DNA from: Negativicutes bacterium
GTDB taxonomy: Bacteria > Bacillota_C > Negativicutes > Sporomusales_B > JARLHX01
Reading direction: 5' to 3'
Assembly: GCA_031292035.1 (NCBI GenBank)
Contig: JARLHX010000421.1
Span: 1-8,206, forward strand
Length of the DNA stretch: 8,206 nucleotides
Under the pieces are notes generated by a model. The model made no database searches, was not told where the DNA came from, and was given only the letters and a program-made list of their open reading frames with translations. Below, one piece after another: positions 1 to 5,901 of the stretch. How positions within the stretch are numbered: position 1 is the first letter of the stretch; every line of letters begins with the position of its first letter. The translations under genes and the position numbers were made by a program.

Positions 1-61
1 CTTCCAAACCCACTTTCGCTTTGAAGGCACCTGTGTATCTTTTCCGTTTAGTTTTGCTCAT
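1..61 (-). CDS. IS3-family transposase OrfA, N-terminal part
   Basis: This is the start of a gene that runs off the left edge of the window; 20 complete codons are visible from an ATG at 61-59. They read MSKTKRKRYTGAFKAKVGLE, which matches the characteristic N-terminus of IS3-family OrfA proteins (basic start, then Y-T-x-x-F-K-x-K-V-x-L-E). OrfA carries the helix-turn-helix that binds the element's ends. In this family it is usually joined to the DDE catalytic OrfB by a programmed -1 frameshift, but that part is not in the window. Upstream on the minus strand is an A/G-rich stretch (ATGAGAAAA) that could serve as a weak ribosome-binding site. Confidence is high for the family and low for the subgroup. 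Confidence 0.82.
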   Translation of the reverse strand, partial: MSKTKRKRYTGAFKAKVGLE

Positions 62-62
62 A

Positions 63-92
63 GTTCTGCTGTTTTCTCATTTTCAGCAGAAC
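63..92. repeat. Perfect 9-bp stem hairpin inside the IS end
   Basis: GTTCTGCTG (63-71) and CAGCAGAAC (84-92) are exact reverse complements around a 12-base T-rich loop. The hairpin lies between the presumed IS tip and the OrfA start codon. No T-run follows either arm in a way that fits a rho-independent terminator. A structure ahead of the transposase gene could limit read-through translation from outside promoters, but that is inference. Confidence 0.6.
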
Positions 93-114
93 CTGAAAAG
101 TCTAACTTAGCTCA

Positions 115-224
115 TGGTCCGAATTTCGGGGTCCATTTCTGTCCCTACGAACCTCAAGGTCATCACCAAGACCGCAAGAACGAACGGCAAGGGCGTTGAA
201 ACCATCACGTTTGCCAAGGAGTAA
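115..224 (+). pseudogene. Possible 3' remnant of a gene interrupted by the IS
   Basis: A plus-strand frame runs from the IS boundary to a TAA at 222-224. It encodes about 36 residues beginning VRISGSISVPTNLKVITKTA and ending in VETITFAKE. The ATG at 114-116 straddles the proposed IS/target junction and the frame is closed by a TAG at 108-110 inside the IS, so the ATG may be accidental. The more natural reading is a C-terminal stub of a longer gene cut by the insertion. I do not recognise the protein. A short, unrelated small ORF remains possible. Confidence 0.3.
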
Positions 225-235
225 AATTTAACCAT

Positions 236-283
236 TCACCACACCCTTCGCCTTACGGCCAATAGGTTTATTATTGGTGGTGA
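236..283. repeat. Imperfect stem-loop at the protease 3' end
   Basis: CCAATA (259-264) pairs with TATTGG (272-277) across a 7-base loop. TCACCA (236-241) can pair with TGGTGA (278-283), giving a bulged, extended stem. It overlaps the stop codon of the minus-strand protease gene (273-271). No T-run follows on the minus strand, so it is at most a weak terminator or an mRNA-end structure. Confidence 0.25.
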
Positions 284-1181
284 TGAAATGAATCAGCCGG
301 TTTTAACGTGCCATCTTCATTGATGCAGTCAGACATGGTGACCTGAACAAAATTGTTAGGAATGCTTTTCCATCCGTGGTGTTCAGTAACAAAGCCGACA
401 AGGGAAAGCTTATGGTTTGGTTGAACGATAAAACACGGGCTGCCGCTTATGCCTCTGGTGGGAAGTTTTTTCCTACTCCATTTTTTAATAAGTAAATTGC
501 GGTCAAAGTCCATTATCCTTGTAAAATCCACTTGGAACTTGCACCCACTAACTGACGAAATGTATCCGCAGTATGGTTCTCGCCCATATTGAACTCCGTT
601 TTTCACCTCAACCCTAAATCTGCCGGGGTGGCCGACAATGCCCACCCAATCCTTTTCTTTAATTTGAATTTTCGGTTCAGCATTCAAAATTGCTAGTTTT
701 TTATGTTCACCGATATATGCCTTGTACGGCTCCAAGTCAAAGACGGCAATATCCAATTCCTTGTCCTGTGCAATCGGTTGGTTTTTAGTTCCATCCGGCA
801 AAGTGCAAATGGTGACAGGATATTTGTCATCCAAACATGCACAGAGCTTAAGTTTTCTAAATCCTCTTTTCTTACGTTTTTCCAAAAATCCATTCCAGAC
901 GTGATAGCAAGTTACCAGCAAATCTTTTTGGCTAGTGCCAACCAGCCCGAAACTTCCATTGTCAACGATGCGGCCCTTTCCCTTTTCAATCGAGGTAGCG
1001 AAATATATAGGCCCGCATGTCGTCTTAATTAAGGGAATAACTTCCGATTGAAGGCGGTCTTTATTTGGAATGAATCTGGATCCTGTTGCCTTTTTTTTTC
1101 CGTACCGTCACGGAGGCTGACTGGCCAAATCAGCCCGCCTTGCTCCCGTGGTGGTTCACAAAGCCAATAAAGTTGCATCAT
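271..1181 (-). CDS. Trypsin-like serine protease, frame-shifted near its N-terminus
   Basis: The protein has the full chymotrypsin-fold triad in order: His in LVTCYHVW, Asp in KELDIAVFDL and Ser in RGISGSPCF. These are H94, D144 and S246 of a joined 303-aa product, or H7, D57 and S159 counted from a TTG at 921. The TTG is too late: the same frame continues upstream through GRIVDNGSFGLVGTSQKD, the usual strand before the catalytic His, and stays open to a TGA at 1110-1108 with no ATG, GTG or TTG above 921. The likely start is the ATG at 1181-1179, one base after the stop of the 90-aa gene. Reaching the protease frame from it needs a -1 shift at A9 (1099-1091). Without the shift, translation ends at 1029 after about 50 residues. 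No signal peptide is evident. The target is unknown. The family call is firm; the N-terminus is not. Confidence 0.78.
1091..1099 (-). other. A9 slippery run / frame-change point in the protease gene
   Basis: On the minus strand, in the frame set by the ATG at 1181, the run reads as GAA AAA AAA AGG. This contains the heptamer A-AAA-AAA in the phase used by -1 programmed frameshift sites. Slipping back one base gives AAG GCA and enters the protease frame exactly. One extra A would also make the gene continuous. A hairpin (1115-1120 with 1130-1135) lies upstream of the run, not downstream where stimulators usually sit. Confidence 0.55.
1115..1135. repeat. 6-bp stem hairpin near the A9 run
   Basis: GGCTGA (1115-1120) and TCAGCC (1130-1135) are exact complements around a 9-base loop. 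In the minus-strand transcript it comes 15 bases before the A9 run. A run of A rather than U follows, so it is not a rho-independent terminator for that strand. Confidence 0.3.
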
Positions 1182-1182
1182 G

Positions 1183-1455
1183 TCAGTTCCGCTTTTCTTG
1201 CAAAATGCCCTTGGGCTTGAGCATGTAATTGTCCAGTTCACTTTGATTCATAAAAAACGACCTGGGGTTTGGTGCATCAGCAAAGGGGCTTGCGTCATAT
1301 AAAACTTCAGCCGTCACGATATTCCCCGAACGCACAGGGGTAACTTTAAGGGTGCCCGGTTTTTCTCCGGCCATCTTCGTATTCACCCGCACCGGCATTT
1401 TATCAATCATGGTGTGGTCGGTGCTGCCCAAGGCTAATTCATGTGCATTTTGCAT
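1183..1455 (-). CDS. Hypothetical 90-aa protein upstream of the protease
   Basis: I do not recognise this small protein. It starts at an ATG (1455-1453) and ends at a TGA (1185-1183). The N-terminal 20 residues look variable (MQNAHELALG...). From about residue 20 it reads as a compact, beta-rich sequence with MPVRVNTKMAGEKP, then LKVTPVRSGNIVTAEVLYD, then SPFADAPNPRSFFMNQSEL. There is no signal peptide, membrane segment, cysteine cluster or helix-turn-helix. Its stop is followed by C and then ATG (TGACATGATG), so the next frame, leading to the serine protease, is probably translated by coupling. That suggests the two work together, for example as a protease with an inhibitor, substrate or sensor; this is inference from position only. 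A G-rich stretch about 20 bases upstream is a poor Shine-Dalgarno candidate, so the start could be internal (for example the Met before IDKMPVRV). Confidence 0.6.
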   Translation of the reverse strand: MQNAHELALGSTDHTMIDKMPVRVNTKMAGEKPGTLKVTPVRSGNIVTAEVLYDASPFADAPNPRSFFMNQSELDNYMLKPKGILQEKRN

Positions 1456-1679
1456 ACTCTAGCCAACATCTCACACCCCCCGAGGCCACGCAACAACATT
1501 TAGCTTTCTGGTGGTGGCTGTTGTAGAAACGGACACTGTAAAAGAGGAAAAGACTTTCCAGTGGGGTTTGATTTCTTCCAGTCACGGGAGTGATGGCATG
1601 GTTGCAGAGCTTTGTCTGAGGAAAGCAGGCCAGTCACGCAGCCCAATCAAGAGGTTGGGCTGGGGCGTCACCCTTCGAG
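1456..1679. other. Gene-poor stretch with hairpin and short repeats
   Basis: No convincing gene is visible here. A plus-strand ORF beginning at 1511 runs through it but has no recognisable motif and overlaps the HTH fragment in another frame. The stretch holds a perfect 8-bp hairpin (CAGCCCAA 1639-1646 with TTGGGCTG 1655-1662) and a 9-bp direct repeat CCAGTCACG (1578-1586 and 1630-1638). It is also the likely promoter region for the minus-strand 90-aa gene, though I see no clear -35/-10 pair. Confidence 0.4.
1639..1662. repeat. Perfect 8-bp stem hairpin
   Basis: CAGCCCAA and TTGGGCTG are exact complements around an 8-base loop (1647-1654). No T-tract follows on either strand, so it is not a standard terminator. 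It lies just ahead of the HTH fragment and next to the second copy of the CCAGTCACG repeat. Confidence 0.5.
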
Positions 1680-1916
1680 GTGCAAGCCCGACATCTGCGC
1701 TTGGAATTGCGGAAGACCAATCCGCGAAAGCGGCGGTCGTGGACACCGGTAGACGATGCGGTTTTGGGTGCCGCCTCTGATGCGGAGATTGCCGCGCGCC
1801 TTGGCCGCCACATCGCGACGGTGTGCATCCGCCGCCAAGAATTGGGAATTCCCAATTCTTACTGGCTCAAACGTTCCGGGCGATCCCGGAAGCTCGCCGG
1901 CGAAGCATTCGACTGA
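1680..1916 (+). pseudogene. C-terminal fragment of a helix-turn-helix protein
   Basis: About 78 residues end at a TGA at 1914-1916. The core reads RRSWTPVDDAVLGAASDAEI, followed by AARLGRHIATVCIRRQELGIPN. This is the pattern of a Myb/SANT-like or resolvase-type HTH in which a W-[TS]-P-x-[ED]-D-A-x-[LV] stretch is followed by a recognition helix and R-R-x-x-L-G-I-P. Proteins of this style are usually longer and often carry more than one such repeat, so this is probably a remnant. The GTG at 1680 is only a formal start: the frame is open back to a TGA at 1617-1619, and residues before the GTG (GASPFEV) could belong to the protein. A 24-bp perfect palindrome overlaps the codons for KELGIPNS-like residues near the end. 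Role if expressed: DNA binding. It may equally be dead. Confidence 0.5.
1837..1860. repeat. 24-bp perfect palindrome
   Basis: Each half is AAGAATTGGGAA followed by its exact reverse complement, centred between 1848 and 1849 on a GGAATTCC core. It lies within the codons for the conserved R-R-x-E-L-G-I-P-N-S end of the HTH fragment. It could be a dimer-binding site, a recombination site or a coincidence of codon choice. The symmetry itself is directly visible. Confidence 0.85.
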
Positions 1917-2230
1917 GCGTTCTATAATTCAATTCCTAGGATGACTTGGACCGCATTTTGATTTGCCGCCCCGGCGAGGGCAGCACTTACCGGGCGTTCT
2001 CGTGCCCAGACCGCCCCAGCAGCACGCTACGCCACTGGTTGCTCGGCCGTGACCGGAGCGGTTATTGAATTCACGCTTGATAGTGAGCGGTTGCTATATT
2101 GTTATAGTTTCAGGGCGTTGCTCTCCACGGTCTCATTTGCCGACACCTTGCGCAGGTCTTCCCAACCCAGTTGTAGTCCGGAGCATCCCGGCAAAGATTT
2201 TCTTCCGGTTCGCCTCGACGTGCACCCTCA
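1917..2230. other. Gene-poor stretch ahead of the recombinase operon
   Basis: No gene is convincing here. TATAAT occurs at 1923-1928 without a good -35 at the right distance. A TTGATA followed 17 bases later by TGTTAT (about 2079-2107) is a weak promoter-like pair pointing toward the 209-aa ORF. A frame from 1940 to a TGA at 2066-2068 encodes about 42 residues containing LICRPGEGSTYRAFSCPDRP, which could be a degraded protein fragment but matches nothing I know. Together with the HTH remnant this suggests a stretch of decayed genes. Confidence 0.35.
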
Positions 2231-2860
2231 ATGAGCGCGCACATTCCTAAAAAAAAGACCTACAATCCAAAGTGGATGTATCCGTGGCACATAATGTTGG
2301 TGATGCAGGACGGGCTAATGAGCCCGGTCGCTGATCCGTGCACTTCTGCCGGCCTCGTTACCGGCCGGTTAGCATGTCCAAATAACCCTCCTCACCGTGG
2401 CCCATGCGCCCCTCAGCACCTCCCTATCTCAGGCATGATCCAAAGGTCTGGAAAAGGTTCGGAATTCAGTTTTCATCGAACGGGTACCGAATATGAATGC
2501 CTTAGTTGCATAATGGCCACTACTCAACTCTTACCCATTGCGATGCTGCCGGAAATGGCCGTTTTTAACACGGATAACACCGTGGTCACCCCTTACACCG
2601 GTAAAACGCCCGTGTCCAAAATGGCGTCCAAAAAGGTTTTGGCCGGATTTTCCCTCAAATCGTTAACAAAACCCAATGATTTGAAGATGTTAAAAGTTTT
2701 TGGCGTAGCATTGGATAATTTTTTTTACGCACAAAATAGGGGTCTGTTTACACGCCTGAACACGGGCTCCACGCCTGTCTTTTGGACAAATGGTGTCGCC
2801 AACACCCCGAATTCTGCGGCTTATGACGCTTCGCGCCAGTGGCGGGCTTTTAAGGGATGA
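2231..2860 (+). CDS. Hypothetical protein (209 aa) ahead of the recombinase
   Basis: I do not recognise this protein. Its stop (TGA 2858-2860) comes four bases before the ATG of the recombinase-like gene, and the end of this ORF (AAGGGA) supplies that gene's ribosome-binding site, so the two were probably cotranscribed. The second half, from about MATTQLLPIAML, looks most like real coding sequence, with SKMASKKVLAGFSLKSLTK and a C-terminus rich in Asn, Thr and aromatic residues. The first 90 residues are Pro/Cys/Gly-rich and less convincing. The start is uncertain: the ATG at 2231 has no visible Shine-Dalgarno, while the ATG at 2318 is preceded by CAGGACGGG. No domain, signal peptide or membrane helix is evident. 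It may be an accessory factor of the element or a non-coding leader that happens to be open. Confidence 0.4.
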   Translation: MSAHIPKKKTYNPKWMYPWHIMLVMQDGLMSPVADPCTSAGLVTGRLACPNNPPHRGPCAPQHLPISGMIQRSGKGSEFSFHRTGTEYECLSCIMATTQLLPIAMLPEMAVFNTDNTVVTPYTGKTPVSKMASKKVLAGFSLKSLTKPNDLKMLKVFGVALDNFFYAQNRGLFTRLNTGSTPVFWTNGVANTPNSAAYDASRQWRAFKG

Positions 2861-2864
2861 CACG

Positions 2865-5039
2865 ATGAGCGCCACCATTAGCGTACCTTTACCTGAATTC
2901 CCGGGTCTCACCTGCACACTTCAGCAGCGCCGGAAGCACGGCGTGTGGGGCATGGCCTACTGCTATCTGGGGGAGACCAAGCAAAAGACATCCGAAAGCC
3001 GGCTCGTGGGCAAGGCAAGAGAAAATGCACGAACCAAGGCTCCGGCGATGATGAGATTCCTGCAACTGCAGGCGGCCGCCAAAGGCAAGACGATACCCGG
3101 CGCAACGCAGCCACCGACCGAGGTCACGGCGGACGTGGCGGGGGAAGATGACGCGTCCGGTCAAAAGCCGGTGGAGGAATTACCGGCGCTGGATTTATCC
3201 CTATCCCCACCCCAAGATTCGTTCCGGGCAGGAATAGTGGCGTGCGTGGCCTTCGAGCTAAGCAAACTAACCAAGAAAAGCACCCAACGGCAGGCCACTG
3301 ACTCGCGGAAGCACATATACGCGGCATTGGGTGGTTATGTCGATCTTCCCCTTAAGAAAATGGATGGCGGCATGGGCGACCGCTTGGCGGCATTCTTTAA
3401 CTATCCGAAGCGATACCCGCTGGTTTGCGAGACCTACGCATCTCGTGTGTGCCAACTGATACGCCCGCTGGAGGCTGAAGGACTACCCAAGGAGTTCCTC
3501 CTGGCGCTGGACAAGGTCAAGAAGCAAGGTGACGGGGATGAGGCCAGCGATCCACTGCTGCCAGACCATTATCGGCGCATCCACCTTCGCTTGGCCACCG
3601 GTGAGGAAGAGGATTGCTTCGCGGGGCTTCATTACATCGGATCCAATGCTGCGCCCCAACTGATTGACGTCGTACTTTTGTTGTGGGAAGGGGTCGATTT
3701 CCCAAATCGATGGATCAAGCTGTATCGCGAGAAAACCAAAGTGATCGCGGAATTTGCCATGACCGAGCGGGACCGGGCATGGTTATTGCGCCGGCGAGAT
3801 GAGGCACCCCGGGACGCGCTATATGTTTTTTGGGAACTCGCTTGTTTAAAATCCGAGCGAGGCGAGCCCTCGTTCAATCAAACAGTCGTTCCCGACAACC
3901 GGATCTCGACCGTCAGCAGCACCAGCGGAACCGCCTGGCGTGGATTCCTACACCGGGCTGGCATCAACGTCGGACTCATGACTTTCCTGCCGGGTGACAT
4001 CAAGGACTTGAAGGGTTTTATCATGAAGTTGCAAGAGCGACCGGCCCCAGAGTACGCCTGGTTCCTGGCTCACTGCAAACCCATCTGCCGAAAAGCTCTG
4101 CTCAAAATTCCCACGACTCAGCAGGAACTCGACAAGCTCGAAGAGCTCCTCATCCGCAATTTGACTTTGTTCGTCGAGGGCGAATTCGCTTATGACGAGG
4201 AAGTGCTTGGACACGTTCAACTGCGCTGCCAGACCCGCGCCCTATTGAACCCCGAATGCAAGGGCGTGTACAAATATAAATTCCACCGTTTGCTGCTGGA
4301 AGACCTGTTCCCTGAACTGAAACGGGTGGAAACCAGCGCTTTTTCCTATACCTACGGCTCATACCGCAAGGCTTTGGTTTCATTTCTACGAGGTATGGGT
4401 TATCGCGACCCCCTGATTGCCGCCATCCTCGGCCAGGATGCCCTCGACAGCCAGAACGCCTACGACCGCGTGGGTGCGTTTGAGATTAATCAGGTCGCAA
4501 AACTTCTCGATGGCCACAATGAAGCCATGATCACGGGAAAAACGGAATTCTTCGCGACGGTGCCCAATGATCTCTATGTGAAAATACTGGAGCTGTTTCA
4601 TCTCCAGGACGAAGCGCGGGAGTGGTTGATCGCCGATTACCGACGTCTCCATGAAGCTGCCGAGAAACGCGCACAACAGCGTCATGATGAAATGGTCGGG
4701 GTTGTCCAGCGCTCGGGGCACGAGACACGGGCAGTTTTGGCCCAAAAAATCGAGACGACGGACGAACGAACCGAGCAACGCTTTGCGGCCATGGAAGCTC
4801 ATCTAAGCTCACAGGATGAGATGCTGCGCCACCTGGCCAGCCGGCTGCCCGATTTCACCCGCCTCAACCTGACCCATGCATTCGTGGTCTTCATGCAGTT
4901 CCTGGCAATACAGTTTCTCCGGATGACGTTTGGCAAGCGCCAACGTCGGCTTGGCCCTCCGATCATCGAGATCGGCCCCATTCCTCAAGACGGGAAACCC
5001 AGGTCCGAGGTGAAAGTCTATGACGTTTTGCTCCCCTGA
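2865..5039 (+). CDS. Divergent tyrosine-recombinase-like protein with coiled-coil tail (724 aa)
   Basis: The start at 2865 is chosen because AAGGGA precedes it at good spacing and the preceding ORF ends four bases before it. Upstream residues in frame are the other gene's codons. Apparent domains: an arm-type DNA-binding region at 15-75 (GVWGMAYCYLGETKQKTSES), a core-binding helical region at about 118-215, then a catalytic-like fold. Residues 256-300 (PQLIDVVLLLWEGVDF, then KLYREKTKV) align with the box I helix and the beta-strand Lys of phage-type integrases, but the box I Arg is Gln265. Residues 494-536 (YTYGSYRKAL...ILGQDALDSQNAYDRV) resemble box II to the Tyr: Arg501 and Tyr533 are kept, HxxR is GxxR and LGH is LGQ. 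Residues 585-660 are a likely coiled coil, and 668-687 form a hydrophobic helix. At 724 aa it is about twice the usual integrase length. Activity is doubtful; a structural or regulatory recombinase homologue is possible. Confidence 0.65.
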   Translation: MSATISVPLPEFPGLTCTLQQRRKHGVWGMAYCYLGETKQKTSESRLVGKARENARTKAPAMMRFLQLQAAAKGKTIPGATQPPTEVTADVAGEDDASGQKPVEELPALDLSLSPPQDSFRAGIVACVAFELSKLTKKSTQRQATDSRKHIYAALGGYVDLPLKKMDGGMGDRLAAFFNYPKRYPLVCETYASRVCQLIRPLEAEGLPKEFLLALDKVKKQGDGDEASDPLLPDHYRRIHLRLATGEEEDCFAGLHYIGSNAAPQLIDVVLLLWEGVDFPNRWIKLYREKTKVIAEFAMTERDRAWLLRRRDEAPRDALYVFWELACLKSERGEPSFNQTVVPDNRISTVSSTSGTAWRGFLHRAGINVGLMTFLPGDIKDLKGFIMKLQERPAPEYAWFLAHCKPICRKALLKIPTTQQELDKLEELLIRNLTLFVEGEFAYDEEVLGHVQLRCQTRALLNPECKGVYKYKFHRLLLEDLFPELKRVETSAFSYTYGSYRKALVSFLRGMGYRDPLIAAILGQDALDSQNAYDRVGAFEINQVAKLLDGHNEAMITGKTEFFATVPNDLYVKILELFHLQDEAREWLIADYRRLHEAAEKRAQQRHDEMVGVVQRSGHETRAVLAQKIETTDERTEQRFAAMEAHLSSQDEMLRHLASRLPDFTRLNLTHAFVVFMQFLAIQFLRMTFGKRQRRLGPPIIEIGPIPQDGKPRSEVKVYDVLLP
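5004..5010 (+). promoter_or_regulatory. Ribosome-binding site for the excisionase-like gene
   Basis: A GAGGTGA stretch sits inside the last codons of the recombinase-like gene, about six to eight bases before the ATG at 5020. The alternative ATG at 5059 has only ACGGGTG upstream, so the sequence slightly favours the earlier start and a 20-base overlap between the two genes. Confidence 0.4.
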
Positions 5040-5394
5040 TGGGCTTATACGGGTGTACATGAGTAACACCCATCCCCAATTAACGCTCGATCCCCTCTCC
5101 TACGCCACTCCCGTCATGATTTCGCCGGAGTTCATCCGGCTGCCGCGGGCCAAGGAACGGGACCCCATATTTGGCCTCAGCCGTGGGTACTTGAACACGT
5201 TGATACTGCCCATGCAGTGTAACAACTATCGGCCGCCGGTGGTCAGCAGTGTGCTACGTCAACGTGGCGCCAAGACGGGTGTACGGCTTATCAACGTCGA
5301 GTCCTTGCGGCGGTTTGTTCTGCGGCACGCCGAGCCCGATTCTGGTGACGAGACACCTCGGCCGGAGGACCTCAACAACGGCGCAGATATTTGA
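5020..5394 (+). CDS. Small excisionase-like DNA-binding protein
   Basis: This 124-aa protein (111 aa if translation starts at the ATG at 5059, MSNTHPQ...) contains SPEFIRLPRAKERDPIFGLS, followed by RGYLNTLILP. This is the AlpA/excisionase pattern in which a small HTH begins with 'R-L-P...G-L-S-R'. After it comes a basic segment (VLRQRGAKTGVRLINVESLRRFV) that resembles the wing and dimer region of such proteins. The C-terminus is acidic and probably disordered. It overlaps or closely follows the recombinase-like gene on the same strand, the usual place for a recombination directionality factor or the element's own regulator. Role inferred: binding DNA at the element's ends or promoter to steer recombination. 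The fold call is reasonable; the excisionase function is inference. Confidence 0.65.
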   Translation: MTFCSPDGLIRVYMSNTHPQLTLDPLSYATPVMISPEFIRLPRAKERDPIFGLSRGYLNTLILPMQCNNYRPPVVSSVLRQRGAKTGVRLINVESLRRFVLRHAEPDSGDETPRPEDLNNGADI

Positions 5395-5457
5395 AGGAAG
5401 CCGTCCCAAATGAACCAGCGGCAGATTTTGGCGCCACCCTGCTGGATAACCGGCAAG
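5395..5457. other. Short convergent intergenic gap
   Basis: This 63-base gap separates the ends of the plus-strand recombinase operon and the minus-strand RuvC-like gene. CCGG repeats around AACCGGCAAGTCACCGG could form only a short stem. I see no rho-independent terminator on either strand. Confidence 0.4.
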
Positions 5458-5901
5458 TCACCGGACAGCGGTGATGGGCATAGTTGAATCCGCGACGATG
5501 GGCAGCCCTTCAATTTTTGGCACCACGGCTGCCGAAATCCGGATTTTCACCGATGAGTGGCAAATCCTACAGATGGCCCGGTTGCCCGGCTTGAGCTGGC
5601 GGAAAACTCCACAGCATCGCCCTGCGGCGCTGACCGCGGCCTTCAAGCCTGCCTTCCTTTCCTTCGCCTCGGCCAACTTGAGCGCCCTGCGGGCCTTCCG
5701 CTCAGCTTTGGCCACGCGGCGTCTTGCCCGTTGGTCGTCGCGTTTTTTTATCCTGCGTTGGTAGGCGTTAAGGAAAGACTGCTCACCGCGATCAACGGCC
5801 GCCGTAAACCGCCCTAACCAAATGGCGTCCACTTCATTATCGTCAGCCACCCGTCCATCCGCGCGCAGGCAGACGAGGCCCTGCTTCAATTCGTAAGGCT
5901 T
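5458..5901 (-). CDS. RuvC-like nuclease, C-terminal part (shifted frame)
   Basis: This is the second half of the nuclease gene that starts at 6311, in the -1 frame. It begins about KPYELKQGLVCLRADGRVAD and continues DDNEVDAIWLGRF. The paired Asp residues of DDNEVDA are the final metal-binding acids of RuvC-fold nucleases (D157/D158 and D162 of a joined 284-aa product). It then has a long tail unusual for the family: a highly charged helix at about 185-231 (RRIKKRDDQRARRRVAKAER...) and a segment with four cysteines (CC at 233-234, C248 and C251, in RCCGVFRQL...AICRICHS) that might bind zinc or nucleic acid. The frame stays open upstream to a Met codon at 5994, but the residues before KPYEL are implausible Cys/Arg-rich sequence, so no independent start is likely. 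It requires the upstream half to make a functional enzyme. Confidence 0.65.
   Translation of the reverse strand, partial: KPYELKQGLVCLRADGRVADDNEVDAIWLGRFTAAVDRGEQSFLNAYQRRIKKRDDQRARRRVAKAERKARRALKLAEAKERKAGLKAAVSAAGRCCGVFRQLKPGNRAICRICHSSVKIRISAAVVPKIEGLPIVADSTMPITAVR

Larger units (their letters stand above)
1..114 (-). mobile_element. Edge of an IS3-family insertion sequence
   Basis: The first 61 bases encode, on the minus strand, the start of an IS3-type OrfA. The non-coding stretch up to about position 114 would be the terminal region ahead of that gene. Read on the minus strand from 114, the proposed tip begins TGAGCTAAGTTAGACT, which has the 5'-TG...CA-3' boundary common in IS3 elements. 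The remainder of the element lies outside the window, so neither the other inverted repeat nor the target-site duplication can be seen. The boundary at 114 is inferred. Confidence 0.6.

Noticed and set aside
271..290. HHH near the C-terminus of the protease as a vector His-tag
   Set aside because: Only three His residues are present and the surrounding sequence shows no vector features; the codons fit the genomic context.
1091..1099. T9 run on the plus strand as a rho-independent terminator
   Set aside because: The hairpin at 1115-1135 lies after the T-run on the plus strand and before an A-run on the minus strand, so neither orientation has hairpin then U-tract.
1578..1638. CCAGTCACG repeats as a CRISPR array or iterons
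   Set aside because: Only two 9-bp copies are present, with no regular spacing series and no further units.
1511..1780. 89-aa plus-strand ORF as a gene
   Set aside because: It has no motif or clear ribosome-binding site, and overlaps the HTH fragment, whose frame has recognisable conserved residues.
2613..2636. Two GTCCAAAA copies within the 209-aa ORF as a repeat element
   Set aside because: Two 8-bp copies in coding sequence, each encoding Ser-Lys, are easily explained by chance.
4386..4802. 138-aa minus-strand ORF within the recombinase-like gene
   Set aside because: It is antisense to the best-supported part of the recombinase-like coding frame and shows no independent domain.
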